From NCBI GenBank assembly GCA_027622715.1, contig JAQBYN010000005.1, positions 1 to 64,000 on the forward strand: a stretch of DNA of 64,000 bases, read 5' to 3'. The translations under genes were made by a program, and so were the position numbers. Below, one piece after another: positions 1-7,922 of the stretch. The notes below the pieces were generated by a model. The model had not been told where the DNA came from, did no database searches, and was given only the letters and a program-made list of their open reading frames with translations. Source of the stretch: Pseudomonadota bacterium. Its GTDB lineage: Bacteria; Pseudomonadota; Alphaproteobacteria; SHVP01. Position 1 is the stretch's first letter; the number at the start of each line of letters is the position of its first letter.

Positions 1-720
1 GCCGAACATCATACCTCGGTCGCCAAGATGACGCGCGTCCAAGTCGACCAATGCGCGCCGATAGATTTGTGTCAAATCGCGTTCGGCCATGCCGGCCCGT
101 CCACCTGCAATGACTTGGGCCAACGCCGCCGCGTTGATTTGCGCGCCACGCGTGAGCACATCGACTTCGTCCGGGGTCTTCACGACGCGGACGCGCCGCA
201 TATCTTGGACGACGTCGGCGATGCCCTGATTCCCGCCAAGACCACTATCTTCGAGCATGCGCGCCAGACGCGCGTCGTCACACCCAATCCGTGCCGCGGC
301 CAACCCGCGATCGCGCAACGTCTTTGTCACCGCATCTAGAAATGTTGGTTGCTGGATGGCGGCCAGCGCATCACGCACAGTCTTCAGTCGTTGGCGCAGC
401 GGCGTATCGAGGTGGCGCTCCAGCGTTTCACCCATGAATGTGCCCACCGTACTCCACGGGGTCCCGAACGGCCGGATGTCATCAATCCAGGTGCCGGCCT
501 CCACCAAGAACGGCAGGTCGAACTCCGGCAGCACCAGCGCGGGGGCAGAAGCGGGATCGCCCGGCAAGATCACTGCCGACGTGTAGTCCTCAAAATGTCC
601 CAGCATGAATTCGGACGCGAGACCGCTGCCGTACAGGACATTGGCCGGAGTCGCCAGGACCACAGCATCGAGCCCTTGCTCAGCCATGATGGCGCGTGCG
701 CGTGATAGATTAAGAAGCAT
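1..720 (-). CDS. M24-family Xaa-Pro peptidase/creatinase-like protein, C-terminus cut by window edge
   Basis: Reading the minus strand from an ATG at 720 gives 240 codons with no stop before base 1, so the gene is cut at its 3' end. The start is well marked: GGAGGA lies about 4 bases upstream. The N-terminus begins MLLNLSRARAIMAEQGLDAV and continues with the creatinase N-terminal fold (about residues 5-145, with the LYGSG and VLPEFDLPF segments). After that comes the linker typical of M24 enzymes, about residues 170-240, containing MRRVRVVKTPDEV. The metal-binding pita-bread domain would lie beyond the edge, so catalytic residues cannot be checked. Prolidase, aminopeptidase P and creatinase-like activities are all possible. 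It is divergent from the next gene. Confidence 0.85.
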   Translation of the reverse strand, partial: MLLNLSRARAIMAEQGLDAVVLATPANVLYGSGLASEFMLGHFEDYTSAVILPGDPASAPALVLPEFDLPFLVEAGTWIDDIRPFGTPWSTVGTFMGETLERHLDTPLRQRLKTVRDALAAIQQPTFLDAVTKTLRDRGLAAARIGCDDARLARMLEDSGLGGNQGIADVVQDMRRVRVVKTPDEVDVLTRGAQINAAALAQVIAGGRAGMAERDLTQIYRRALVDLDARHLGDRGMMFG

Positions 721-852
721 TATTTCCTCCCGCGCGCGCCCAAGGAACCGCGCCCACCCCGTTACTCTACCCAAGCGCGTTGGACCTGGCGACACCGGCT
801 CGAGCCTTGCTGAGGGCCAAAATCTGGGCTACCAAGGTTGGGATTGGGGACT

Positions 853-873
853 AAGCGGGCGTTGACCCCGCTT
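853..873. other. 7-bp perfect hairpin in a 264-bp gap
   Basis: AAGCGGG (853-859) and CCCGCTT (867-873) form an inverted repeat around a 7-base loop in the gap between two divergent genes. There is no T tract long enough for a clear terminator. Its role is unknown; nothing else convincing is seen between 731 and 984. Confidence 0.3.
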
Positions 874-984
874 TGAGCAGGCGCGCTGGGGGCTGCCGGA
901 ACTCCCCCTGCTGGCGTACTTGATCGTCTCGACTACGGCGCAGGCGCGTTCGTAGCTTTCGGGCGATGGCAGGATGGGTGCGGT

Positions 985-1635
985 ATGGCGACGACGAAAG
1001 ATGTCCTGGCAGCGGTCGAACGTAAGCGCGGCTACTTGCTGACCTACCACCGCATGATCGGGTCCTCCGACCCGGATCTGCTGGCGGCCTACGACAACTT
1101 CTACGAGCATCTGACCCTCGCGCCGCGCGCTTTCACGCCGCAGCAGCGCGAGCTGGTCTGGGCGGCCCTTCAAGTGGCGGCCGACGAAGAACATGGTCAC
1201 ATCCATATGCGCCGGGCCATCAAGGCGGGACTCGGCGAGGGCATCCTAACTGATTCGATCGCGCTGGCTGGCGCTGCGGAGGCGCACCGCGCGCTGTGGT
1301 TCGGCTCGCATCACTGGAACGAGTGGATATCGGTCGATGCCGCGACGGTCCGTTACTTGAAGATATGCGAGGTAGCGCGCGGCGAGGTCGAACCCGCGCT
1401 AGCGGAAATCATTCTGGCCGTTTGCCACGGCGCACGGCGCACCTATGACGCCATGCGCATCCATCTCAAACGCGCATTCGAAGCCGGCGCCACGGTTGCC
1501 CAGATGTCAGAAGCGCTGAGCTATATGTTGCTGCCGTGCGGCGGGCCAACCTTGATCGACGCGGTGGAGATTTGGGAGCAAGAAGGCGCGGCCGGTAATT
1601 GTCCGTCGCCCTACGCAGCGGACGCAGCGCCATGA
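985..1635 (+). CDS. carboxymuconolactone decarboxylase/AhpD-like two-domain protein
   Basis: The 216-residue protein looks like two tandem alpha-helical AhpD-like repeats. The first is around residues 35-85 (ELVWAALQVAADEEHGHIHM, then RRAIKAG) and the second around 135-200 (EIILAVCHGARRTYDAM ... AFEAGATVAQMSEAL). The peroxidase-type CXXC of AhpD is absent from the first repeat, where the equivalent segment reads EEHGHIHM, so a decarboxylase-like or non-redox role fits better than a thiol peroxidase. Family members often act on small aromatic or lactone substrates, but the substrate here is unknown. It lies 78 bases upstream of an FAD-dependent dehydrogenase on the same strand, which suggests a shared catabolic unit. 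Confidence 0.7.
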   Translation: MATTKDVLAAVERKRGYLLTYHRMIGSSDPDLLAAYDNFYEHLTLAPRAFTPQQRELVWAALQVAADEEHGHIHMRRAIKAGLGEGILTDSIALAGAAEAHRALWFGSHHWNEWISVDAATVRYLKICEVARGEVEPALAEIILAVCHGARRTYDAMRIHLKRAFEAGATVAQMSEALSYMLLPCGGPTLIDAVEIWEQEGAAGNCPSPYAADAAP

Positions 1636-1713
1636 TCGATCGTGCCGCATACCGATTGACCCCCACGCGCAATGGGAGGCTTTGTCGTTTGTTGACGGCG
1701 CTTTGGTAATCCG

Positions 1714-3159
1714 ATGAGCACACAGTATGACGTTATCGTCGTTGGCGCCGGAACCGCCGGCATCCCGTGCGCGGCCGCCGTTGCGGCGCGCGGCGGACGG
1801 GTCTTGCTGGTTGAGCAAAACGACGATGTCGGCGGCTCGCTCCACCTTTCAGCGGGGCAGATGAGCGGCGCTGGAACGCAGCTTCAAAAAGAACGCGGCA
1901 TTGAAGACCACCCGCGCCTGCACTTCAGCGACGCGATGCGCATCAGCAAGAACACGGCCGACCCGCAATTGGTTAACCTGGCTGTCAACCTGGCACCCGA
2001 TGTCATCGATTGGCTGATGGTCGAAGGTTTCGCCATGGACCCCGAGTGTCCGAAGATTTTCTATGGCCACGAAGCCTATAGTGTTGCGCGCACCTACTGG
2101 GGCGTCGACGGCGGCATCTCCATTCTCGAGGTACTTCGCCGGGTACTGACACGCCAACTCCGGCGCGGGCGGTTGGAGCTGCGCATCAACACCAGCATGG
2201 TGGGCCTGGTTCAGGACTCGCGCTATGCGCCAGTCACCGGCGTGAAGCTGCGCGGTCCCGACGGAAAAGTCCAAACCGTGCTGGCCAAGAACGTCGTGTT
2301 GACGACGGGCGGTTATGCCGGCAACGGACGCCTGTTTTCGCGACTGACCGACGGCCACCCGCTGTTCTCCGCCGGCATGCCGACGTCCAACGGGACCGGT
2401 ATTTTGTTGGGTTCTGCCGCGGGCGGCGCGATCCGCAATGGCGATAAATTCCTACCGACTTTCGCCGGTATCACGATCAACGGCCAATCGAACCGGGTCG
2501 ATTTTTACCGCATGCCATCACTGACACCGCAGGTGCGGCCGCCCTGGGAGATTTTCGTCAATCTCCATGGTCGCCGCTTTGTCGCCGAGGATCACCCGAG
2601 TGTCGACGAGCGCGAGAACCGGCTGCTGGAACAGCCCGAGATGTCCTTCTGGATCGTCTTCGACGATCGTATTCTCAAAGAGGCGCCAGCACTGCTCGGC
2701 CAAGGTGGCGGCCTCGCGGGCGGCGACTGGACACCCGAAGCCGTGCGCGAAGCCTACGCGACGCACCCCTCCTTCAAGACAGCCGACACCGTTGCCGGCC
2801 TCGCAGAAGCGTGCGGTTTGCGTGCCAGCGCGCTCACCGAGACCGTCGCCGATTACAACAACGCGGTGGACAGCGGCACCGACTCTTTAGGCCGTAAGCA
2901 TCTGCCGGCCAAGATCGAGACCGGCCCGTTCCATGCGATCAAGGCACACGGTGCCGTCCTGAAAACGCCCGCCGGGTTAAGCGTCAACACCGACCTTCAA
3001 GTCGTTAACCGCAAGGGGCAGGTCGTGCCCAATCTGTACGCCGCGGGCGAAGCGCTCGGCGGCGGCACGCTGTCGGGCAAAAGTTTCGTCGGCGGCATGA
3101 GCGTCACACCGGCGCTGGCCTTTGGCCGCTATCTAGGTAGCAACCTTCTGAAGTGGTAG
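1714..3159 (+). CDS. FAD-dependent oxidoreductase, fumarate reductase/tricarballylate dehydrogenase-like flavoprotein
   Basis: The 481-residue protein starts with a classical FAD-binding Rossmann motif (VVGAGTAGIPCAAAVAA, residues about 10-26), followed by LLVEQNDDVGGS. Near the C-terminus is the second FAD contact, LYAAGEALGGGTLSGKS, about residues 440-456. This order is that of the FAD_binding_2 family (fumarate reductase flavoprotein subunits, 3-ketosteroid dehydrogenases, TcuA). No signal peptide or haem motif is seen, so it is probably a soluble cytoplasmic dehydrogenase with an unknown partner. The start has only a weak ribosome site. It probably works with the CMD-like protein just upstream; the substrate cannot be deduced. 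Confidence 0.8.
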   Translation: MSTQYDVIVVGAGTAGIPCAAAVAARGGRVLLVEQNDDVGGSLHLSAGQMSGAGTQLQKERGIEDHPRLHFSDAMRISKNTADPQLVNLAVNLAPDVIDWLMVEGFAMDPECPKIFYGHEAYSVARTYWGVDGGISILEVLRRVLTRQLRRGRLELRINTSMVGLVQDSRYAPVTGVKLRGPDGKVQTVLAKNVVLTTGGYAGNGRLFSRLTDGHPLFSAGMPTSNGTGILLGSAAGGAIRNGDKFLPTFAGITINGQSNRVDFYRMPSLTPQVRPPWEIFVNLHGRRFVAEDHPSVDERENRLLEQPEMSFWIVFDDRILKEAPALLGQGGGLAGGDWTPEAVREAYATHPSFKTADTVAGLAEACGLRASALTETVADYNNAVDSGTDSLGRKHLPAKIETGPFHAIKAHGAVLKTPAGLSVNTDLQVVNRKGQVVPNLYAAGEALGGGTLSGKSFVGGMSVTPALAFGRYLGSNLLKW

Positions 3160-3169
3160 GACGGCGCCG

Positions 3170-3448
3170 CTAAGCCTGCCGCCGCGCCACAGCCCGGCTG
3201 GTCACCACCGTTTCAACATTGATGATCCGACGCAGGCACTCGGCCAAATAAGACTCCAAGTGTGCGTCGGTGTCGTCGAGATGGAACTCGATGTCCAACA
3301 TTTGAGCGGTGGTGATCTCAGAATGCCAATACGCGGGCACCATGTTGCGTTTGGCGAGGAGGTCGAGACAACGCGGCAAAACGTCCGGCGCTGCTGTCGC
3401 GCGGAGGTGGAAGCGCGTGTAGTGCGGATTATCGAATGATGATGACAT
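3170..3448 (-). CDS. small ACT-domain protein (IlvM-like), copy 1
   Basis: The 92-residue protein is essentially one ACT domain: an opening strand TRFHLRATAAPDVLPRCLDL, the helix LAKRNMVPAYW, then DIEFHLDD and the closing LRRIINVETVVTS. The fold and size resemble small regulatory subunits such as IlvM, whose ACT domains bind amino acids, but no acetolactate synthase large subunit is adjacent, so a regulatory role is inferred only. The ATG at 3448 is preferred over the upstream TTG at 3484 because that TTG falls inside the folded leader at 3474-3535. It is a clear paralogue of the gene at 4473-4760, with the same layout and the same kind of leader. Confidence 0.7.
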   Translation of the reverse strand: MSSSFDNPHYTRFHLRATAAPDVLPRCLDLLAKRNMVPAYWHSEITTAQMLDIEFHLDDTDAHLESYLAECLRRIINVETVVTSRAVARRQA

Positions 3449-3473
3449 GGCCTGCAGACTTTCGTGATGCGAT

Positions 3474-3535
3474 GGATTCGGCAACGGACAAAGCCCGACT
3501 TCCCAGGGAAGCCGGGTCCGTAATTCGCCAAATCC
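3474..3535 (-). promoter_or_regulatory. folded 5' leader motif upstream of ACT gene copy 1 (candidate riboswitch-like element)
   Basis: Read on the minus strand this 62-base segment folds as three nested stems. The outer stem is GGATTTGGC with GCCGAATCC (9 bp, one G-T). An asymmetric internal loop, GAATT against T, comes next. The middle stem is ACGGAC with GTCCGT (6 bp), and the terminal hairpin is CCGGCTTCC with GGAAGTCGG (9 bp, one G-T) around the loop CTG. It ends 25 bases before the ATG at 3448. The same architecture and the GARTTACGGRCCCGG core recur before the paralogous ACT gene. No known family could be assigned by eye. Confidence 0.6.
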
Positions 3536-3647
3536 GCATCTGCAGGTTCATGATCGGTGCAAAATGCGCGTGACCTCGGACGCAGTCAACAAAAAGATCT
3601 GTGTGGTCCGGACATTTAGCCGGCGCACTGCCTATGGCCCCGCGCCT

Positions 3648-4253
3648 TTAGAAGCCCAACGTAACGCTGTAAGTGCCGGTATAGGTACCGTCAGCATAAC
3701 CGCCGGATTCCGAGCCCGCGCCCGCCTGTACCCGGGTCGTCAGGGTACCGCCGACCATCACGTTCAGGACGCCAGCGCCGTCTGTTACCGGGTTGAAATC
3801 CATCGCCACGGCGGCCGGGGTGAAGTCAAACTGCGTTGCGACCGCGTCTGCAGGGTTAACCAGCTGCACCGTACCGCCAGACGTAATGGTAATCGTTGTG
3901 TTCGGCGGCGCGTTGGAAATCATGATCTTGCCCGGGGCCGGCGGCGCGATCACCAGTAAACGCGATTGCGAACCGGCGGAACCCGCTGTAATCGTCGTTG
4001 CGCCGCCGATCGGCTGCATAACGATCTGCGCCTGCGTCCCCGCGGTCGGCGATGCGACGGCAGCGACGGTGCCGAAAGTCACATTTTCCCAACCGCCCAC
4101 GCTGAACGTGTTCTGAACGACAACGGATGCGGAATAGTTGACCGTCTGACTTTGCGCTTGCGCCTGGTGTGCGACGAGCATTGTCGCGATCATCAGCCCG
4201 ACAAATGCCAGCACAACGTGACAACGTAAAAATGCGATTCGTGCCGTGCGCAT
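3648..4253 (-). CDS. secreted DUF4402 domain protein
   Basis: The 201-residue protein has a typical Sec signal peptide: a basic start (MRTARIAFLRC), a hydrophobic core and a cleavage-like AHQAQAQS near residue 34. The mature part is a low-complexity beta-sandwich with many T, G, V and A residues and ends in YTGTYSVTLGF, the usual C-terminal signature of DUF4402 proteins. The family is thought to be surface-exposed or periplasmic beta-rich protein related to pilin-like folds, but has no defined function. A GGGAGAG ribosome site precedes the ATG at 4253. It is transcribed as its own unit between the two ACT genes. Confidence 0.75.
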   Translation of the reverse strand: MRTARIAFLRCHVVLAFVGLMIATMLVAHQAQAQSQTVNYSASVVVQNTFSVGGWENVTFGTVAAVASPTAGTQAQIVMQPIGGATTITAGSAGSQSRLLVIAPPAPGKIMISNAPPNTTITITSGGTVQLVNPADAVATQFDFTPAAVAMDFNPVTDGAGVLNVMVGGTLTTRVQAGAGSESGGYADGTYTGTYSVTLGF

Positions 4254-4472
4254 ACTGCTCTCTCCCGGCGGGGCACTGACTTGCGCCTGTTAACGTTTGC
4301 GCTTCTGCGCACAACTCTTCCAGGGCATACGAAGCAAGGAGCGCGCCAAGGCGCAGCGCGGCGTTGCGGAAAAAAGGTTCCGCAATTCAGCCGTTCGGTA
4401 ACGACTTGTTAAGGTTAACGGAGTGGGAAGCGTCTGCCTGTCGGCACGATTTGCCCGGCAGTTTCTTCCCCG

Positions 4473-4760
4473 TCACGCGCGCCGTGCCGAAAGCGCGCGC
4501 GAGTCGGTCACGACCGTTTCAACGCAGAGGATTCGGCGTAGCCCATTCGCCAAAGCGCGGGCCTCCCCCGCCGCCAACCCGTCAAACTCCAAAGTCAGGT
4601 GGAGATTGGCGTCACTTTCATGCGCATTGCCGACCCACCGGCTCGGCACCAGTCCATGTTTGGCGAAGAGGTCGATAACGCGTGGCAGCGCGCTGGGATC
4701 AGCGGCGGCTTGGATCGCAAAAACGGCGGTCGATTGGGTGGTTCGGTCAGGAAAAGACAT
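4473..4760 (-). CDS. small ACT-domain protein (IlvM-like), copy 2
   Basis: This 95-residue protein parallels copy 1 along its length: AVFAIQAAADPSALPRVIDL, FAKHGLVPSRW, LHLTLEFDGL and LRRILCVETVVTDS. It is again a lone ACT domain of IlvM size. The ATG at 4760 is chosen because CCGGAG lies about 11 bases upstream and because the longer start at 4802 falls inside the folded leader element at 4788-4843. Its leader carries two tandem copies of the motif, compared with one for copy 1. A likely role is amino-acid-dependent regulation of an enzyme encoded elsewhere, which is inference from the fold only. Confidence 0.7.
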   Translation of the reverse strand: MSFPDRTTQSTAVFAIQAAADPSALPRVIDLFAKHGLVPSRWVGNAHESDANLHLTLEFDGLAAGEARALANGLRRILCVETVVTDSRALSARRA

Positions 4761-4787
4761 CGCACAAAGACTCCGGTAACAGCGAAT

Positions 4788-4843
4788 GGCGCAAACGGGC
4801 ATCGTCCCGGCTCCTCAGGGGAACCGGGCCCGTAACTCGCGCC
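4788..4843 (-). promoter_or_regulatory. folded 5' leader motif upstream of ACT gene copy 2, proximal element
   Basis: On the minus strand the element has the same plan as the one at 3474-3535. The outer stem is GGCGC/GCGCC, followed by the internal loop GAGTT opposite TT. The middle stem is ACGGGC/GCCCGT and the terminal hairpin is CCGGTTCC/GGAGCCGG with loop CCTGA. Relative to copy 1, the middle stem shows a compensatory A-T to G-C change and the outer stem differs in sequence but still pairs. It ends 27 bases before the ATG at 4760, almost the same spacing as in copy 1. Confidence 0.6.
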
Positions 4844-4846
4844 CAC

Positions 4847-4888
4847 GCGACTGCCTGGTCCGCCTGAAGGGCCGGGCCTGTAAGTCGC
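4847..4888 (-). promoter_or_regulatory. second, degenerate copy of the leader motif (distal element)
   Basis: Three bases upstream of the proximal element lies another copy of the 5' core, reading GACTTACAGGCCCGG on the minus strand. It is enclosed by GCGACT (RNA 5' end) and AGTCGC (RNA 3' end), which pair perfectly. The inner hairpin GCC-CTTCA-GGC can form, but the middle stem of the other copies is not preserved. It may be a decayed or alternative-fold partner in a tandem arrangement. Confidence 0.4.
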
Positions 4889-4953
4889 TGCTGTTGAGTC
4901 CTCGTGGTCATCGCGCGGAAAAATGGCGAAAACGCGCCCGCCTGTCAACCGCC

Positions 4954-6426
4954 TCAGACCGGTTCGAGCCGACCCGCCAACTCGTTTTTTAGAACTTTGC
5001 CAAACCCGTTCCTGGGCAAAGCACCGACCAGGAATATGGCGCGTGGCACCTTGTAACGTGCGAGGTGGGCCCGGCAATGCTGCAACAAAACCGCTTCCGG
5101 CGCAGGTTCGGACGCGACGACAAACGCCGCGATTTCTTCACCCATGTCACGCGACGGCCAAGCGACAACGGCCGCGTCGCCGACCAACGGGTGCTGCAGC
5201 AGCACTTGCTCAATCTCAGCTGGGTAAATGTTGACGCCACCACGGATGATCATGTCTTTGGCTCGACCAACCAGGTAGAGCCGGCCTTCGCCATCGAATT
5301 TGCCGAGATCGCCAGGGTAAAACCAACCATCCCGGAACGACTCTTTGGTCGCATCGGGGTCGTTGTAGAACGACGTGGCACAAGCCGCGCCGCGGTAACG
5401 CACCCGACCAACTTCGCCAGCCGGCAACGGCATGTGATCCTCGCCGACCACCTGCGCTTCGGCATTATTGACCGCGCGTCCGACCGACCGCGCCGCATCG
5501 CCGCTGTCAGTGGGCAACAGCACCGAGAGCCCGCCGCCTTCGGTCGAGCCGTAGTAGTTGTGCAAGTTCGGCGTGACGTGACGCAGCACCGCCTCCCGTT
5601 CATCGGGATGAAGGATCGCGCCTGTGGTGAACACGAGGCGCGGGCCCGGCAACAAGTGGCCGCGTTCCGGTGCAATCGTGACCAACCGGCGCAACAGCGT
5701 CGGCACCAACAGCGTGACCGAGATATTCTCCCGCGCGATCATCACGACGAGGTCTGGCGGCTCATACGGCAGGCCCATCATCACGACGGTTGCCCCGTGG
5801 TAGAGCATGCCCATGACAAAACTACGGCCGGCACCGAAATAGATCGGTAAGGCGCTCAGGAAGCGATCGCTCTCGACGAATCCCAACGTGATCGTTTGGG
5901 TCGCAAAACGCGCGTGCATTTGCTTGTGGCTATGCATCGGCCCCTTGGGCGTGCCCGTCGTGCCCGACGACAGCGACAACACCAGCCCATGCGCGTCGTC
6001 GCTGGGGAAATCGCGGTCGGGATCGGCGGCGCCGACCGCTGCCCACCAATCGTCCGCGACTTGGGCTTGATTGAGAGCGGGCGCAACACGCTCACCTGGC
6101 TCGGTCAGAACCAATTTCGCGCCGAAGAACCCCGCGATGCGGTCGCGTTCCTCGGCCGTCCAACGCACGTCCATCGGCAAGATCGCCGCGCCGGCACGCG
6201 CGACCCCGTAGAGCAGCGCCAAGTGCGCCGCGGTGTCGCGCAGACACACGCCAACGATATCGCCGGGGCCGATCCCACGATCGATCAGGTGGCCACCGAT
6301 TCGGCGCACCAAGTCGGCAAGATCGTTGTACGTGATCGTTCGCCCGCCGCCGACGATGGCCGGATGGTTGGGCCGAGTCCGCGCAAAATCATCGAGGCGA
6401 TCGGCAATATTTCCGGAGGTTTTCAT
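4954..6426 (-). CDS. class I adenylate-forming enzyme (acyl-CoA synthetase/AMP-dependent ligase)
   Basis: The 490-residue protein belongs to the ANL superfamily. It shows the AMP-binding P-loop-like motif LSLSSGTTGTPKGPMHSH (about residue 150), the A5-type motif NYYGSTEGG, the adenylate-binding YPGDLGKFDGEGRLYLVGR region, and near the C-terminus RNGFGKVLKNEL with the catalytic lysine. These enzymes activate a carboxylic acid to an acyl-AMP and then usually form a CoA thioester; the acid is not predictable here. The enzyme is probably cytoplasmic. It lies upstream of the ACT gene copy 2 and downstream of a cysteine hydrolase on the same strand, but the gaps argue against tight coupling. Confidence 0.85.
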   Translation of the reverse strand: MKTSGNIADRLDDFARTRPNHPAIVGGGRTITYNDLADLVRRIGGHLIDRGIGPGDIVGVCLRDTAAHLALLYGVARAGAAILPMDVRWTAEERDRIAGFFGAKLVLTEPGERVAPALNQAQVADDWWAAVGAADPDRDFPSDDAHGLVLSLSSGTTGTPKGPMHSHKQMHARFATQTITLGFVESDRFLSALPIYFGAGRSFVMGMLYHGATVVMMGLPYEPPDLVVMIARENISVTLLVPTLLRRLVTIAPERGHLLPGPRLVFTTGAILHPDEREAVLRHVTPNLHNYYGSTEGGGLSVLLPTDSGDAARSVGRAVNNAEAQVVGEDHMPLPAGEVGRVRYRGAACATSFYNDPDATKESFRDGWFYPGDLGKFDGEGRLYLVGRAKDMIIRGGVNIYPAEIEQVLLQHPLVGDAAVVAWPSRDMGEEIAAFVVASEPAPEAVLLQHCRAHLARYKVPRAIFLVGALPRNGFGKVLKNELAGRLEPV

Positions 6427-6480
6427 CGGTTCGGTTATAGGCGTTCGCTCTCCATCCCGGAAGGGCGCGCCCTGTTGTTG

Positions 6481-7101
6481 CTAGAAATCGGCCTCGCCGG
6501 CATCCAGCGCCGCGAACGCTTCGTTACCGGAAATCACGCGGCCGAAGCCAAAGGCGATCGCATCAAGCGCGGCATCGTGGCGGGCCTGGGCAAAGTCGCC
6601 GCACGCATCGCGCACGACAAAGGTACGGTAGTCACGCTGGCCGGCATCGCGCGCCGTAGACTCGACACACATCGAGGTCGTCACACCGCCCATCAACAGG
6701 CAACGCACATCCAATGCGTGGAGCAGTGACTCCAAGCTCGACGAAAAGAATGCTGAGTTGCGCGGCTTGTCGATGACGAAATCCCCTGGCGCGACCACCG
6801 CCTCTGCAATCAGCGCGGCGTCGTCGGTCCCGGCTTTGATGCCCCCGGCTTCCTTCAGGCCGGGGCGGATCTCATGAATCATCAGCCCCCCGTCGGCGTA
6901 ATCCGGGCGCAACGCAATTTTGGTCCAAATCACGGGGATGCCGTTGCGCCGCGCGGCGTCTGCCAATTCGATACAGCGCAACGCCGCATCGCGGCACGGG
7001 GTGATGTCACGCCCTTGGCGCGCCACCGAGCCCGTACCGGTACAAAATGCCTGCTGTAGATCGATGGCCAGAAACGCGGCCCGTGATGCGTCGAACTTCA
7101 T
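6481..7101 (-). CDS. isochorismatase-family cysteine hydrolase (1 of 3)
   Basis: The 206-residue alpha/beta hydrolase has the expected catalytic triad: D14 (FLAIDLQQAF), K112 (VIDKPRNSAFF) and C145 (VTTSMCVEST, with the usual preceding cis-peptide region). The family cleaves isochorismate or amide bonds (nicotinamidase, N-carbamoylsarcosine amidase, biuret hydrolase); the specific substrate is not evident. The ATG at 7101 is chosen over an upstream TTG because GGAGGA sits about 9 bases before it. It ends about 55 bases before the acyl-CoA synthetase on the same strand, so co-transcription is possible. Two further members of the family occur in this window. Confidence 0.85.
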   Translation of the reverse strand: MKFDASRAAFLAIDLQQAFCTGTGSVARQGRDITPCRDAALRCIELADAARRNGIPVIWTKIALRPDYADGGLMIHEIRPGLKEAGGIKAGTDDAALIAEAVVAPGDFVIDKPRNSAFFSSSLESLLHALDVRCLLMGGVTTSMCVESTARDAGQRDYRTFVVRDACGDFAQARHDAALDAIAFGFGRVISGNEAFAALDAGEADF

Positions 7102-7228
7102 AGCGTCAAATTCCTCCAATCGGCATATCCAGGTAGGCGCTTACGCGCGCCCAATCAACCTCCCGGGGCGGCACCGACGCCATCAACGGCATTGAGCGCC
7201 GGCAACCGAATGCCTAGGGTCATCCCCG

Positions 7229-7852
7229 ATGAACACCGACCTGCGCCAACACGCCCCTGCCAGCGAGCGCAACCGAGAACCGATTTTGGCTGTCCTCAAT
7301 CGTTTTTTGCCTGCGGCCGGAGCCGGGCTTGTGCTCGAGGTCGCCAGTGGGACCGGTCAGCACACCGCGTGGTTTGCCTTGGCGTTTCCCCACCTGACCT
7401 GGCAACCTAGCGACGCTCACGAACCGGCGCACGAGAGTATCCGGGCGTGGATCACCCACGAAGCCGTAACCAACGCGCGTCCGCCGATCCATCTCGACGC
7501 GGCAGCACCGCATTTGCCGGATATCGAGACGGATACCCCGGTTGTGGCCATGCTCAATGTCAACATGATCCACATCTCCCCCTGGGCCGCTTGCGAGGGA
7601 CTGATGGCCAAAGCCGGCGATCTACTCCCACCGGGCGGCCATCTGATTATGTATGGCCCGTACGCCATAGGCGGCGCCCATACCGCGCCAAGCAACGCCG
7701 CATTCGACGACTCGCTGCGCGCCCGAAACCCGGCGTGGGGTATCCGCAACCTCGAAGACGTCATCGCCTGCGCCGCGGCCAATGCCCTCAATCACGTGGA
7801 CACCATCGAAATGCCCGCCAACAATCTCTCGGTGGTCTACCAGCGACGCTAG
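7229..7852 (+). CDS. DUF938 SAM-dependent methyltransferase-like protein
   Basis: The 207-residue protein matches the DUF938 family of class I methyltransferases. It begins with the typical HAPASERNREPILAVL segment, then motif I LEVASGTGQHTAWFA (about residues 36-50), the conserved WQPSDAHEPA, NVNMIHISPWAACEGLM, and LPPGGHLIMYGPY. The methyl acceptor of the family is not established. It stands alone on the plus strand, 70 bases before a small hypothetical gene and the first of the larger methyltransferases, so it may be part of the same transcription unit. Confidence 0.85.
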   Translation: MNTDLRQHAPASERNREPILAVLNRFLPAAGAGLVLEVASGTGQHTAWFALAFPHLTWQPSDAHEPAHESIRAWITHEAVTNARPPIHLDAAAPHLPDIETDTPVVAMLNVNMIHISPWAACEGLMAKAGDLLPPGGHLIMYGPYAIGGAHTAPSNAAFDDSLRARNPAWGIRNLEDVIACAAANALNHVDTIEMPANNLSVVYQRR

Positions 7853-7922
7853 GCGCGCCCTCGATTGCCATTGATGCGAAGCACGCGGCGGCGCGCTACC
7901 ATGCCTCAGCGAGGGAGAGCCC

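Noticed and set aside
28-865. Several plus-strand open frames across the first 800 bases
   Set aside because: They are opposite-strand shadows of the M24 peptidase gene, which has a ribosome site and family motifs on the minus strand.
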